Below are positions 36,469 to 45,428 of a DNA stretch of 64,000 nt, one piece after another. How positions within the stretch are numbered: position 1 is the stretch's first letter; each line of letters starts with the position of its first letter. Source of the DNA: Roseovarius nubinhibens ISM. GTDB taxonomy: Bacteria > Pseudomonadota > Alphaproteobacteria > Rhodobacterales > Rhodobacteraceae. The position numbers were made by a program, and so were the translations under genes. Location of the stretch: the NCBI RefSeq assembly GCF_000152625.1, contig NZ_CH724156.1, positions 1,484,966 through 1,548,965 of the forward strand. Direction: 5' to 3'. Under the pieces are notes generated by a model, which saw only the letters and a program-made list of their open reading frames with translations, was not told where the DNA came from and did not search any database.

Positions 36469-37155
36469 ATGGGACAGCTCAAGAAAATTCTGCTTGTCGA
36501 CGATGACGAGGACCTGCGCGAAGCGCTGAGCGAACAGCTCGTGATGACCGAAGATTTCGACGTGTTCGAGGCCGGCAACGGCTCCGAGGCGCTGAGCCGG
36601 GTGAAAGAGGGGATTTTCGATCTGGTGATCCTCGATGTCGGCTTGCCCGACACCGATGGCCGCGAGCTGTGCCGCCTGATGCGCAAACAGGGCGTCAAAA
36701 GCCCCATCGTCATGCTGACCGGTCACGATGGCGATGCCGACACGATCCTTGGCCTCGATGCGGGCGCCAATGATTACGTCTCGAAACCGTTCAAATTCCC
36801 GGTGCTCCTCGCCCGGCTCCGCGCCCAGCTGCGCCAGCATGAACAATCCGAGGACGCCGTGTTTCAGCTCGGGCCCTATACCTTCCGCCCGGCGGTCAAG
36901 ATGCTGGTCGACGAGGACGATCGCAAGATCCGCCTCACCGAGAAGGAAACCAACATCCTCAAATTCCTCTACCGTGCCCCCGATGGCGTGGTGGCCCGCG
37001 ATGTGCTCTTGCATGAGGTCTGGGGTTACAACGCCGGCGTCACCACCCATACGCTCGAAACCCATATCTACCGCCTGCGCCAAAAGATCGAACCCGATCC
37101 CTCCAACGCGCGGCTTCTGGTCACCGAATCGGGCGGCTATCGCCTGTTGATGTGA
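36469..37155 (+). CDS. OmpR/PhoB-family response regulator
   Basis: A 228-residue two-domain regulator. The receiver domain has the acidic pocket DDDED (residues 11-15), phosphoacceptor D56 in VILDVGLP and the conserved lysine in VSKPF. A winged-helix DNA-binding domain follows (TEKETNILKFLYRAPDG, then THTLETHIYRLRQKIEPDP). No typical partner kinase with HisKA/HATPase of the EnvZ type is adjacent; the next gene encodes a different kinase class. The start ATG is embedded in a potential RNA structure. A terminator follows the gene. Confidence 0.93.
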   Translation: MGQLKKILLVDDDEDLREALSEQLVMTEDFDVFEAGNGSEALSRVKEGIFDLVILDVGLPDTDGRELCRLMRKQGVKSPIVMLTGHDGDADTILGLDAGANDYVSKPFKFPVLLARLRAQLRQHEQSEDAVFQLGPYTFRPAVKMLVDEDDRKIRLTEKETNILKFLYRAPDGVVARDVLLHEVWGYNAGVTTHTLETHIYRLRQKIEPDPSNARLLVTESGGYRLLM

Positions 37156-37200
37156 CGGGCTGACCGGCCCCGCACCGGCAAACGTAAAAAAATCACACGC

Positions 37201-37225
37201 GGGCGGGAACCTTTCCCGCCCTTTT
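37201..37225 (+). terminator. Rho-independent terminator after the response regulator
   Basis: An 8-bp stem, GGGCGGGA (37201-37208) and TCCCGCCC (37214-37221), with loop ACCTT, is followed by four T. It lies 45 bases after the response regulator stop. Confidence 0.85.
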
Positions 37226-37359
37226 GCGTTCTACATAATTACCCGGTCCTTACATGCGGTTAAGCGCATGAATATTCGTGTGCTTTTGGGGGAATGATCG
37301 TTTGTAGGGGAGACCATGGTTCTATATTGTCCGCACGGTCACGCACCGGGGAAATATCA

Positions 37360-38472
37360 ATGAAAGCACAGTGTCATCCGCGTCAGGCGGAACGTCTGGC
37401 CGCTCTGAGAAGCTATGGCATTCTCGATACCGCCCGCGAAGAAGATTTCGACGAGGTCGTCGCCCTCGCAGCCCAGATCTGCGACGTGCCGATCTCGGTG
37501 ATCAACTTCATCGACGCCGACCGGCAGTGGTTCAAGGCCGAGGTCGGGCTTGGCGTGCGCGAAACGCCGATCGACACCTCGATCTGTTCCCATGTCATCC
37601 TCGAAGAGGATTTCGTGCTGATCCCCAACACGCTCGAAGATCCCCGGATGCAGGACAATCCGCTCTGCCTCGACGAGCCGGGGCTGCGCTTCTACGCCGG
37701 TGCCCTGCTCAAATCCAAGGACGGGCTGCCGCTCGGCACGCTCTGCGTGCTCGACAATAGCCCGCGGACCCTGACCGAGGCCCAGATCACCGCCCTGCGC
37801 GTCCTCGCCAATCAGGTCATGGCCCAACTCAACCTGCGCAAATCCCTGCGCGAGGCCGACATGCTGCGCCGCGAGGTCGATCACCGGGTCAAGAACTCGC
37901 TGCAATCCATCGGCGCGCTGGCGCGGATTTCCTCGCGCGCCGCCCCCAATGATCACGCCCGTCAGGCCATCGACGAAATGCGCGGCCGTATCGAAAGCGT
38001 CGCCCGCGTCCACGAACAGCTCTACCGAAGCGGCAGCGGCTCTGAAATCGACCTCGCCGAATATGTCGAAAACCTCGCCCATAGTTTCCGCGAATTCGCC
38101 CCCGACACCATCGCCATCGAAACCGAGATTGGCCCGGTCAGCATCGGCTCACAGCAGGCCGCCTCGCTGGGCCTCTTGATCAATGAATTCTTCAGCAATT
38201 CGGTCAAACACGGCTTTCCCGAAGGCACCTCCGGCGCCGTGCGCATCGAGGCCGGGCCTGCCCCCTCGGGCCGCGTCTGGGTGCGGATCTCGGACAAGGG
38301 CATCGGCATGGATGACGACAAGGGGCCGGGCGGGCTTGGCATGCAGATCGTCGAACTGGCCTGTGCGCAACTGGACACCGTGCTGACCTTTGATAAGGTG
38401 CCGCACGGCGTCGCCTTGTCCTTTGATTTCGCGGCTGGCATCTCCGACGCTGACACGACCCAGCCCGACTGA
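37360..38472 (+). CDS. GAF-domain sensor histidine kinase (HisKA_2 class)
   Basis: A 370-residue soluble kinase. A GAF domain occupies about residues 20-155. The phospho-acceptor H175 in EVDHRVKNSLQSI marks the HisKA_2 (PF07568) dimerisation block. The ATPase domain has NEFFSNSVKH, DKGIGM and GGLGMQIV boxes. There is no membrane helix, so it senses a cytoplasmic signal. Kinases of this class often feed single-domain or PhyR-type regulators rather than OmpR-type ones. The ATG at 37360 follows GGGGA. A terminator separates it from the upstream regulator. Confidence 0.9.
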   Translation: MKAQCHPRQAERLAALRSYGILDTAREEDFDEVVALAAQICDVPISVINFIDADRQWFKAEVGLGVRETPIDTSICSHVILEEDFVLIPNTLEDPRMQDNPLCLDEPGLRFYAGALLKSKDGLPLGTLCVLDNSPRTLTEAQITALRVLANQVMAQLNLRKSLREADMLRREVDHRVKNSLQSIGALARISSRAAPNDHARQAIDEMRGRIESVARVHEQLYRSGSGSEIDLAEYVENLAHSFREFAPDTIAIETEIGPVSIGSQQAASLGLLINEFFSNSVKHGFPEGTSGAVRIEAGPAPSGRVWVRISDKGIGMDDDKGPGGLGMQIVELACAQLDTVLTFDKVPHGVALSFDFAAGISDADTTQPD

Positions 38473-38493
38473 TCCCAAGCACGAGACCTGCCC

Positions 38494-39282
38494 ATGTCCT
38501 TTTCGCTCGCCACCTGGAACATCAACTCTGTCCGCCTGCGCGAGCCGATCGTTTGCAAATTGCTGGCCGAAGAAGGGCCCGATGTGCTCTGCCTGCAGGA
38601 ATGCAAAAGCCCGGTCGAGAAAATCCCCACCGCCGCCTTTCAGGAACTCGGCTATCACCACATGATCGCCCGCGGCCAAAAGGGCTATAACGGCGTGGCG
38701 ATCCTGTCGAAACTGCCGATCGAGGATGTGGGCGACCGCGATTTCGCCGCGCTGGGGCATGCCCGCCATGTCGCGGGCCGGCTCGAAAACGGGGTCACCA
38801 TCCATAATTTCTACGTCCCCGCCGGTGGCGATGTGCCCGACCGCGCGGTGAACGAGAAATTCGGCCAGAAGCTCGACTATCTCACCGAGATGCGCGACTG
38901 GTTCCACGCCGAGCGCCCCGAGAAATCCATTCTCGTCGGCGATCTCAACATCGCCCCGCGCGAAGATGACGTCTGGAATCACAAGCAACTGCTCAAAGTG
39001 GTGAGCCACACCCCCGTCGAGGTCGAACATTTCAACGAGGTGATGGACGCGGGCCAATGGTCCGACGTGACCCGCGCCGACATCCCCGAGGGCCTGCTCT
39101 ACAGCTGGTGGAGCTACCGCGCCCGCGATTGGGACGTGGCCGACAAGGGCCGCCGCCTCGATCACGTCTGGGCCACCCCCGACATCCGCAACGCCGCCCA
39201 TTCGAGCCGGGTGCTCCGCGATGCACGCGGCTGGGAAAAACCGTCGGATCACGCCCCGGTCTTCGCCCATTTCGACCTCTGA
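38494..39282 (+). CDS. xth: Exodeoxyribonuclease III
   Basis: A 262-residue member of the exonuclease/endonuclease/phosphatase family. WNINSVRLR, the metal-binding glutamate in CLQECK, GYNGVAILS, VGDLNIAP and the final catalytic SDHAPV are all intact. It acts as AP endonuclease and 3'-5' exonuclease in base excision repair. It begins 21 bases after the histidine kinase stop and may be co-transcribed with it. Confidence 0.95.
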   Translation: MSFSLATWNINSVRLREPIVCKLLAEEGPDVLCLQECKSPVEKIPTAAFQELGYHHMIARGQKGYNGVAILSKLPIEDVGDRDFAALGHARHVAGRLENGVTIHNFYVPAGGDVPDRAVNEKFGQKLDYLTEMRDWFHAERPEKSILVGDLNIAPREDDVWNHKQLLKVVSHTPVEVEHFNEVMDAGQWSDVTRADIPEGLLYSWWSYRARDWDVADKGRRLDHVWATPDIRNAAHSSRVLRDARGWEKPSDHAPVFAHFDL

Positions 39283-39377
39283 GGCCCAAGCCTGTCGGCC
39301 CGCGCCCCTTGCAACCAAGGGGGCGCTGCGCCATGTAGTCACCAAACGCGACAGCCACCCAAGGCAAGAGGCATGAT

Positions 39378-40286
39378 ATGATCGAACTTGGCACAACCCC
39401 TCCCGCGGATGATCTGATCAAGGACGTCTCCGAGGCCGATTTCATGGCCGAAGTCGTCGAGATGTCGCAGACCGTCCCCGTCATCGTCGATTTCTGGGCG
39501 CCCTGGTGTGGCCCTTGCAAGACGCTCGGCCCGGCGCTCGAGGCGGCGGTGACAAAGGCGCGCGGCGCGGTCCGCATGGCCAAGGTCAATGTCGACGAAA
39601 ACCAGATGATCGCCGGTCAGCTCCGGGTGCAATCGATCCCCACCGTCTATGCCTTCTGGCAGGGCCAGCCGGTCGACGGCTTCCAAGGCGCGGTGCCGCC
39701 CTCCGAAATCGACGCTTTCGTCGAACGTGTGGTGAAAACCGCCGGTGGCGATGCCAGCGGCGGGCTCGATGACGCCATCGCCGCCGCCGAAGAGATGCTC
39801 GACGCCGGGGCAGCCAGCGACGCGGCCCAGACCTTTGCCGCCATTCTCGAAGAAGATCCGCAAAACGCCGCCGCCTACGGTGGCATGGCCCGCGCCTATA
39901 TCGCGCTCGACGATGCCGATCAGGCCGAGGCGGTGCTCAACGGCGTCCCCGCCGAGCTGAGCAACAGCCCCGAGATCGAGGCCGCCCATGCCCAGCTCGC
40001 CCTCTTGCGCCAGGCCGCCGACGCGGGCCCCGTGGCCGAGCTGCGCGCCGCGGTCGAGGCCAACCCCGAGGACAATCAGGCCCGGTTCGATCTCGCCCAG
40101 GCGCTGCATGCCTCCGGCGATGCCGAGGCCGCCGTCGAGGAACTTCTGACCCTGTTCCGCCGCGACCGCGAATGGAATGACGGCGCCGCGAAACAGCAGC
40201 TCTTCACCATTTTCGACGCGCTCAAGCCCAACGATCCGGTGGTGCTCAATGGTCGTCGGAAACTGAGCTCGATGATATTTGCCTGA
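39378..40286 (+). CDS. Thioredoxin-like co-chaperone with TPR repeats (CnoX/YbbN type)
   Basis: A 302-residue protein. An N-terminal thioredoxin domain contains WCGPC (residues 43-47, FWAPWCGPCKTLGP). It is followed by helical repeats of TPR type (DAAQTFAAILEEDPQNAAAY and FDLAQALHASGDAEAAVEEL). The combination is that of YbbN/CnoX, which protects and hands over clients to chaperones under oxidative stress. Unlike the E. coli protein, both active-site cysteines are present, so it could be redox active. It heads a run with the LON-domain and Trm112 genes. Confidence 0.9.
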   Translation: MIELGTTPPADDLIKDVSEADFMAEVVEMSQTVPVIVDFWAPWCGPCKTLGPALEAAVTKARGAVRMAKVNVDENQMIAGQLRVQSIPTVYAFWQGQPVDGFQGAVPPSEIDAFVERVVKTAGGDASGGLDDAIAAAEEMLDAGAASDAAQTFAAILEEDPQNAAAYGGMARAYIALDDADQAEAVLNGVPAELSNSPEIEAAHAQLALLRQAADAGPVAELRAAVEANPEDNQARFDLAQALHASGDAEAAVEELLTLFRRDREWNDGAAKQQLFTIFDALKPNDPVVLNGRRKLSSMIFA

Positions 40287-40313
40287 GCCCCGGTTCGGGC
40301 TAGGTCCATCGGT

Positions 40314-40985
40314 ATGATCCAGAACCCAGACCTTCCCGAAGTGATCCCGGTCTTTCCGCTTCCGGGGGCGCTGCTGTTGCCGCGCGCCCGGCTGCCCCTG
40401 CATCTGTTCGAGCCGCGCTATCTGCAGATGCTCGACGATTGCCTGAAAACGCCGGGCCGTCTTATCGGCATGATCCAGCCCCAGCCGCAGCCACGCGCCG
40501 ACGGGGCGGAGGCAGAGGCCACTGACACGCCGCCCGCGCTGCAACGGATCGGCTGCGTTGGCCGGGTCACGCAATTCTCGGAAACCGAGGACGGGCGCTA
40601 TATGATCACGCTGGCGGGCCTGTCGCGCTTTCGCCTGATCGAAGAGGTCGAGGGCTTTACCCCCTACCGCCGCGCCAAGGTGAGCTGGGAGGGCTTTGGC
40701 CGCGATCTCGGCCCGACCGAAACCGACCCCGAATTTGACCGCGCGAGCTTTCTCAACCTGCTGTCGCAATTCTTCGCCGCCGAAGAGCTGCAGACCGACT
40801 GGGATTCTCTCAAAGAGGCCGATGACGAGCTGTTGATCAACTCGCTCTCGATGCTGCTCGGCTTTGATCCCGAGGACAAACAGGCGCTGCTCGAGGCGCC
40901 GTCGCTCTCGACCCGGCGCGAAACCTTGGTCACCTTGATGGAATTCACGCTGCGTGGCGGCTCCAATGACGAGATGTTGCAATGA
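40314..40985 (+). CDS. LON peptidase N-terminal (substrate-binding) domain protein
   Basis: A 223-residue protein composed only of the Lon N-terminal domain ([20 protein letters not shown], then [10 protein letters not shown] and GCVGRVTQF). The AAA and protease parts of Lon are absent. Proteins of this type are widespread, but their role is unsettled; a substrate-binding or adaptor function is inferred. It starts 27 bases after the thioredoxin/TPR gene and overlaps the Trm112 gene by 4 bases. Confidence 0.92.
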   Translation: MIQNPDLPEVIPVFPLPGALLLPRARLPLHLFEPRYLQMLDDCLKTPGRLIGMIQPQPQPRADGAEAEATDTPPALQRIGCVGRVTQFSETEDGRYMITLAGLSRFRLIEEVEGFTPYRRAKVSWEGFGRDLGPTETDPEFDRASFLNLLSQFFAAEELQTDWDSLKEADDELLINSLSMLLGFDPEDKQALLEAPSLSTRRETLVTLMEFTLRGGSNDEMLQ

Positions 40986-41176
40986 CCGATGACACCACCC
41001 CCGACAGTTTCGACCGCCGCATGCTCGAGGCGCTGATCTGCCCGCGCAGCCATGCCGTCCTTGAATATGACGCCGAGGCGCAGGAACTGATCAGCCGTCA
41101 ATCCGGCCTTGCCTACCCGATCCGCAACGGCATCCCGGTGCTCTTGGTGGACGAGGCGCGGGTTCTCGACGCCTGA
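40982..41176 (+). CDS. Trm112-family small protein (YcaR-like)
   Basis: A 64-residue protein with the pattern [17 protein letters not shown] and [18 protein letters not shown], matching the Trm112/YcaR family. Only one of the zinc-ligand cysteines is kept. In other organisms Trm112 activates methyltransferases; the bacterial role is unknown. Its start overlaps the LON-domain gene (ATGA). Confidence 0.9.
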   Translation: MTDDTTPDSFDRRMLEALICPRSHAVLEYDAEAQELISRQSGLAYPIRNGIPVLLVDEARVLDA

Positions 41177-41233
41177 TTGCCAAACCGCAGGAATCGGGTC
41201 GCCGGGGCAGGGGGCTTGGGCTAGACCACTGCC

Positions 41234-42175
41234 ATGACACCGATGGCCACCCCCCGAATTGATCTCACCGCCGCCGCGATGCTCTTGGGCCTTGCCGCCG
41301 TCTGGGGTGGCAGCTTTGTCTTTGCCGAGATCGCCCTGCGCGAACTTGGCCCCATGACCATTACCCTGCACCGTGTCGGCTGGGCCGCGCCGCTGCTCTT
41401 TGTGCTGGTCCGGCTCAAGCGGCTGGCCCTGCCGCGCGGCTGGCGCATCTGGGGCAGCTATCTGGTCATGGGCGCGCTCAACAACGCCATCCCCTTCACC
41501 CTGATCTTCTGGGGGCAGACCGCGCTCGAAGGCGGGCTCGCCTCGATCCTCAACGCTACCACGGCGGTCTTTGGCGCGGTGGTCGCCGGGCTATTGCTGC
41601 GCGACGAGCCGCTCTTGCCGCGCAAACTCATCGGCGCGGCGCTCGGCGTCTTGGGCGTCGCGGTGGTGGTCGGCGCCGATGCGCTCGGCACGCTGTCGCT
41701 GCGCAACCTGGCCCAGCTCGCGGTGCTCGCCGCTGCGCTCTCCTATGCGCTGGCGAGCGTCTGGGCCCGCGTCCGCCTCGGGGATCAGCCGCCTCTGGTC
41801 AACGCTTTCGGCATGATCGCGGGCAGCACGGTCCTGATGATCCCGGCGGCGCTCTGGTCCGACGGGCTGCCCGATCTCGGCCTCGCGCCTGTCACATGGG
41901 CTGCGCTGGCGGGGCTGTCGCTGCTCTCCACCGTGCTCGCCTATCTGCTCTATTTCGCCATCCTGCGCCGGGCGGGGGCGGCCAACCTGACCTTGGTGAC
42001 CCTGCTCATCCCGCCCTTTGCCATCTTCCTCGGCTGGCTGGTGCTGGGCGAAGCCCTGCCCGCCTCGGCCTGGATCGGCTTTGCGGTGATCGCCCTCGGC
42101 CTTCTGGTCACCGACGGGCGCGCCGCACGGGCCCTCGCGGCGCGGTATTTTCTACACACAGTAACCAAAGAATAA
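41234..42175 (+). CDS. EamA/DMT-family transporter
   Basis: A 313-residue protein with ten membrane helices and internal two-fold similarity, opening with LLGLAAVWGGSFVFAEIALREL, as in EamA transporters. Members export amino acids or other metabolites or take up small molecules; the substrate is not deducible. It starts 57 bases after the Trm112 gene. The last ~15 residues are polar. Confidence 0.92.
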   Translation: MTPMATPRIDLTAAAMLLGLAAVWGGSFVFAEIALRELGPMTITLHRVGWAAPLLFVLVRLKRLALPRGWRIWGSYLVMGALNNAIPFTLIFWGQTALEGGLASILNATTAVFGAVVAGLLLRDEPLLPRKLIGAALGVLGVAVVVGADALGTLSLRNLAQLAVLAAALSYALASVWARVRLGDQPPLVNAFGMIAGSTVLMIPAALWSDGLPDLGLAPVTWAALAGLSLLSTVLAYLLYFAILRRAGAANLTLVTLLIPPFAIFLGWLVLGEALPASAWIGFAVIALGLLVTDGRAARALAARYFLHTVTKE

Positions 42176-42281
42176 TCTCCTTCGGCCTAGTCTGTTGCGT
42201 GAAGGAAGCGCGCAATCCTATACTGACCCCAAAGAAAAGCGCGAAACGCGCAGCAGTGTATCAAGAGCAGGCCGTTCCAAT

Positions 42282-44378
42282 ATGACGTCAGATGTAGCAG
42301 ACGAAGCCCCCAAACCGCCCCGTTGGCTGGACGATATCCGCCCGGGCGCCAGCGGCGAGGGGTTCTTGGAAAAGAACCTGCGCAACAGCCTGCTCTTCGT
42401 CAAACGGCCGAGCGATCGGCTTTTGATCACCTTCGACAATCTCTCCAATGTCGGCGACGAAAGCCCCGAACGCGAACCTTGGGGGTTCAAATTCGCCAGC
42501 GACGAGGGGCTCTCGCATCTCGGCGTCATGGCGCATGTCTCGGACTGGTATCGCGACGAGGCGCTGATCAACCGGTTCACATCGCTGGCCCGCGACGGGT
42601 TTTTCGACGGCTACGAACGGGTGGTGCTGGCCGGGGTCTCGATGGGCGGCTATGCCGCGCTGGTCTTTTCCTCGCTGATCCCCGGCGCCCATGTCATCGC
42701 GATCAACCCCCAATCGACGCTCAACCCCGAACTCGTGCCGTGGGAAACCCGCTATGAAAACGGCCGTCGTCAGGACTGGACCCTACCGCTCGCCGATGCG
42801 GCCGAACTGACCGCCACGGCGGGCCGGGTCAACGTCTTCTACGACCCCTATCACGAGCTTGATCAACAGCATGTCGACCGCCTCTCAGGCGACAATATCC
42901 ACATCTACAAATGCTGGTTCTCGAGCCATAAGACTGCCGTCTTCCTGCGCAAGATCGACGCGCTCAAACCGGTGATGCGCCACGCCATCTTTGACGAGCT
43001 GGAAGAGCGTGAATTCTACCGGCTCTACCGCAAACGGCGCAACCTGCCGTGGTATCGCGGCTCGGTCTCCGGCTATTTCCGCGAAACCGGCCGGGAAGAG
43101 CTGGCCATCCACTTCGACAAGACGTTCCGCCGCCGCCTGCGCCGCAAGAAGCGCAAGGAAGAAGAGGCCGCGCAGCTGGCCGGGACCGCCGTCCCCCCCG
43201 CCACAGACACAGCCGCCGCCAAGGCACCCGCGGCCCCGCCCGCACAGCGCAGCGCCCCGGCCCAAGCCGAGCCCAAGCAAAAGCCCGATCACAATTGCCG
43301 CATCATCGCGCCGCTGAACGCAGGTGGCAAAGCCCCCGCCAAACAGGGCAAGGGCAGCCGCCTCATCGTCACCACGATGAAGAACGAAGGCCCGTTCATG
43401 CTCGAATGGGTGGCCTTCAACCGCGCCATCGGCTTCACCGATTTCCTGATCTACACCAATGATTGCGACGACGGCACCGACGCCATCGCCCAGCGGCTGC
43501 AAGACATGGGGCTGGCCCAGCATCGGCTAAACCCTTTCAAAAAGGGCGGCAGCCCGCAGCGCAGCGCGCTCCGGGCGGCGCAGAGCGAAGACATCTACCA
43601 AAACGCCGATTGGCTGATCTGCGCGGATTGCGACGAATTTCTCAACATCCGGGTCGGCAAGGGCCGTCTCGACGATCTCTTTGCCGCCGTGGGCGATGCC
43701 GACGGCATCTCGATCTGCTGGAAACTCTTCGGCAACAGCGGCCGCGTCACCTATGAAGAAGGCTTTGTGATCGATCAATTCGACCGCTGCTGTGACGAGT
43801 TCGAATTTCCCAACTACCGCGCCCTCGGCATGAAAACCCTGGCCCGCAACACCGAACGCTTCGACCGGCTCAAGATCCACCGCCCGGCCTATCACCTCGA
43901 CCGGGGCGATGTGGCCTGGGTCGATGGCGGCGGCAAGCCGATGGCCGATGGCTATCTCGACGCCGGCTGGAAGGCCCATGGCGGCTTTAGCCATGATTTC
44001 GCGCGGCTCCACCATTACGCCGTGCGCTCGGTCGACAGCTTTCTGGTCAAACGGGACCGGGGCCGCACCAATCACGTCAATGACGACCAAGGCGTGACCT
44101 ATTGGGAAAACATGAACTTCAATACGGTGCAGGACGTGTCGCTGCGCGCGCAGCTTCCCGCTCTGAAAAAGGAATTCGCCCGGCTGATGAAGGACAAGGA
44201 ACTCGCGCAGCTGCATGAAACCGCCTGCGCCTGGCATCGCGACAAGATCGCCGAGCTGCGCAAGCGCGACGGCTGGGATGCGTTCCGCGACCGGATCATC
44301 ACCATCAACGCCGCGCCCGAACCGGGCGGCGACGCAGACGCGCCGACCCCGGCGGATGCGGCCCATAGCCCGGCCTGA
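42282..44378 (+). CDS. Fusion protein: alpha/beta-hydrolase-like domain plus family 2 glycosyltransferase
   Basis: A 698-residue protein in three parts. Residues 35-235 look like an alpha/beta hydrolase, with nucleophile elbow GVSMGG (S120), acid candidate D188 and H216 in SSHKT. Residues 285-358 are a charged, then Ala/Pro/Lys-rich, linker. Residues 360-640 are a GT2-type glycosyltransferase (LIVTTMKNEGPFMLEWVAFN) with the metal motif DCDEF (449-453). The glycosyltransferase part is firm. The hydrolase part is weaker in sequence but keeps the fold order. It may couple acyl removal or transfer to glycan extension. The ATG at 42282 starts the conserved part. The next gene overlaps by one base. 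Confidence 0.82.
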   Translation: MTSDVADEAPKPPRWLDDIRPGASGEGFLEKNLRNSLLFVKRPSDRLLITFDNLSNVGDESPEREPWGFKFASDEGLSHLGVMAHVSDWYRDEALINRFTSLARDGFFDGYERVVLAGVSMGGYAALVFSSLIPGAHVIAINPQSTLNPELVPWETRYENGRRQDWTLPLADAAELTATAGRVNVFYDPYHELDQQHVDRLSGDNIHIYKCWFSSHKTAVFLRKIDALKPVMRHAIFDELEEREFYRLYRKRRNLPWYRGSVSGYFRETGREELAIHFDKTFRRRLRRKKRKEEEAAQLAGTAVPPATDTAAAKAPAAPPAQRSAPAQAEPKQKPDHNCRIIAPLNAGGKAPAKQGKGSRLIVTTMKNEGPFMLEWVAFNRAIGFTDFLIYTNDCDDGTDAIAQRLQDMGLAQHRLNPFKKGGSPQRSALRAAQSEDIYQNADWLICADCDEFLNIRVGKGRLDDLFAAVGDADGISICWKLFGNSGRVTYEEGFVIDQFDRCCDEFEFPNYRALGMKTLARNTERFDRLKIHRPAYHLDRGDVAWVDGGGKPMADGYLDAGWKAHGGFSHDFARLHHYAVRSVDSFLVKRDRGRTNHVNDDQGVTYWENMNFNTVQDVSLRAQLPALKKEFARLMKDKELAQLHETACAWHRDKIAELRKRDGWDAFRDRIITINAAPEPGGDADAPTPADAAHSPA

Positions 44379-45322
44379 TGCCCGAATTGACTGGCGATCT
44401 TCCCTATGTGGTGGTCCATGGCGGTGTGCATAAAACCGCCACCAGCTTTATTCAGGGCCGGTTGCAGCGCAACGCGGGCCGGATGCGCAAACAGGGGCTG
44501 CACTATCTGAACCACCGGCAAGTGCGCAAGGAATACACCTTCCCGAGCCAGCTGCACGGCTATGAAAAGATCGGCCTCGACTACAAGACCAAGATCACCG
44601 CCGAAGAGCTCGACAAGCTCGCCCGCGATTTCTTCGGCAGCATCGGCGCCGAACCCGGCCAGCGGATCATCCTCTCGGATGAGAACATGCCCGGCCATTC
44701 GGGCCATTGCGTGCGCTCGGGCAAGCTCTACCAAAGACGCGCGACGCTCATTCCGATCTTTGCCCAGTTCATCCCCTACCCGGTGACCGAGGTCCATCTG
44801 GCGATCCGCAACTACGCGGATTTCTTCGCCTCGACCTATGTCGAATTCCTGCGCTCGGCCACCGGCGACAAGGTCTTTCCCGAGGCCCAGATGAAACGTC
44901 AGGTGCTCTCCAAAGTGCCAAGCTGGGTCCGCTTCATCGCCATCGTGCAAAAGGCCTTCGCCGGGGCCGAGCTGATCCTCTGGCGGCACGAGGATTTCGG
45001 CAAGCTCTCCAACCGGATCATCGGCAATCTCTGCGGCCCCGATTTCGACGTCGCCACCATGGCCGAACCGAAACGCCAGCGCGGCCGCCCCTCGGCGAGC
45101 CACCGCGCCGTGCAGGAGCTCTTGATGGAAATCGAACGCTCGGGCGGCACCGCGGCGCTCGCACGGCGCGTCGAGATCCAGGAAAAATACCCGCGCGGCC
45201 CCGACTACCCCGGCTATGACCCGTGGGAGCCCGCCGAACGCGCGCATCTCACGCGCCTTTACGACAGTGACATCGAGACCATCAAAAACACCATGAAAGT
45301 GACCTTTCTGAACCCCGACTGA
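44378..45322 (+). CDS. Sulfotransferase-like protein
   Basis: A 314-residue protein with an N-terminal VVVHGGVHKTATSFIQGRLQ (residues 11-30) that matches the PAPS-binding loop of sulfotransferases. AIRNYADFFASTYVEFL follows the pattern of the second binding block. It overlaps the hydrolase-glycosyltransferase fusion by one base (TGATG), so both are made together. An activity on a surface glycan is inferred. Overall similarity to characterised enzymes looks low. Confidence 0.7.
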   Translation: MPELTGDLPYVVVHGGVHKTATSFIQGRLQRNAGRMRKQGLHYLNHRQVRKEYTFPSQLHGYEKIGLDYKTKITAEELDKLARDFFGSIGAEPGQRIILSDENMPGHSGHCVRSGKLYQRRATLIPIFAQFIPYPVTEVHLAIRNYADFFASTYVEFLRSATGDKVFPEAQMKRQVLSKVPSWVRFIAIVQKAFAGAELILWRHEDFGKLSNRIIGNLCGPDFDVATMAEPKRQRGRPSASHRAVQELLMEIERSGGTAALARRVEIQEKYPRGPDYPGYDPWEPAERAHLTRLYDSDIETIKNTMKVTFLNPD

Positions 45323-45428
45323 AACCGTTGATTGACTTGGATTCGGGGCCTTCATAGGCTTGTGAAAACGACATCTGACAGGCCAAGAGCAAAACGCCAT
45401 CAGGCAACGCAGATGCAGGAGCAGTAAA

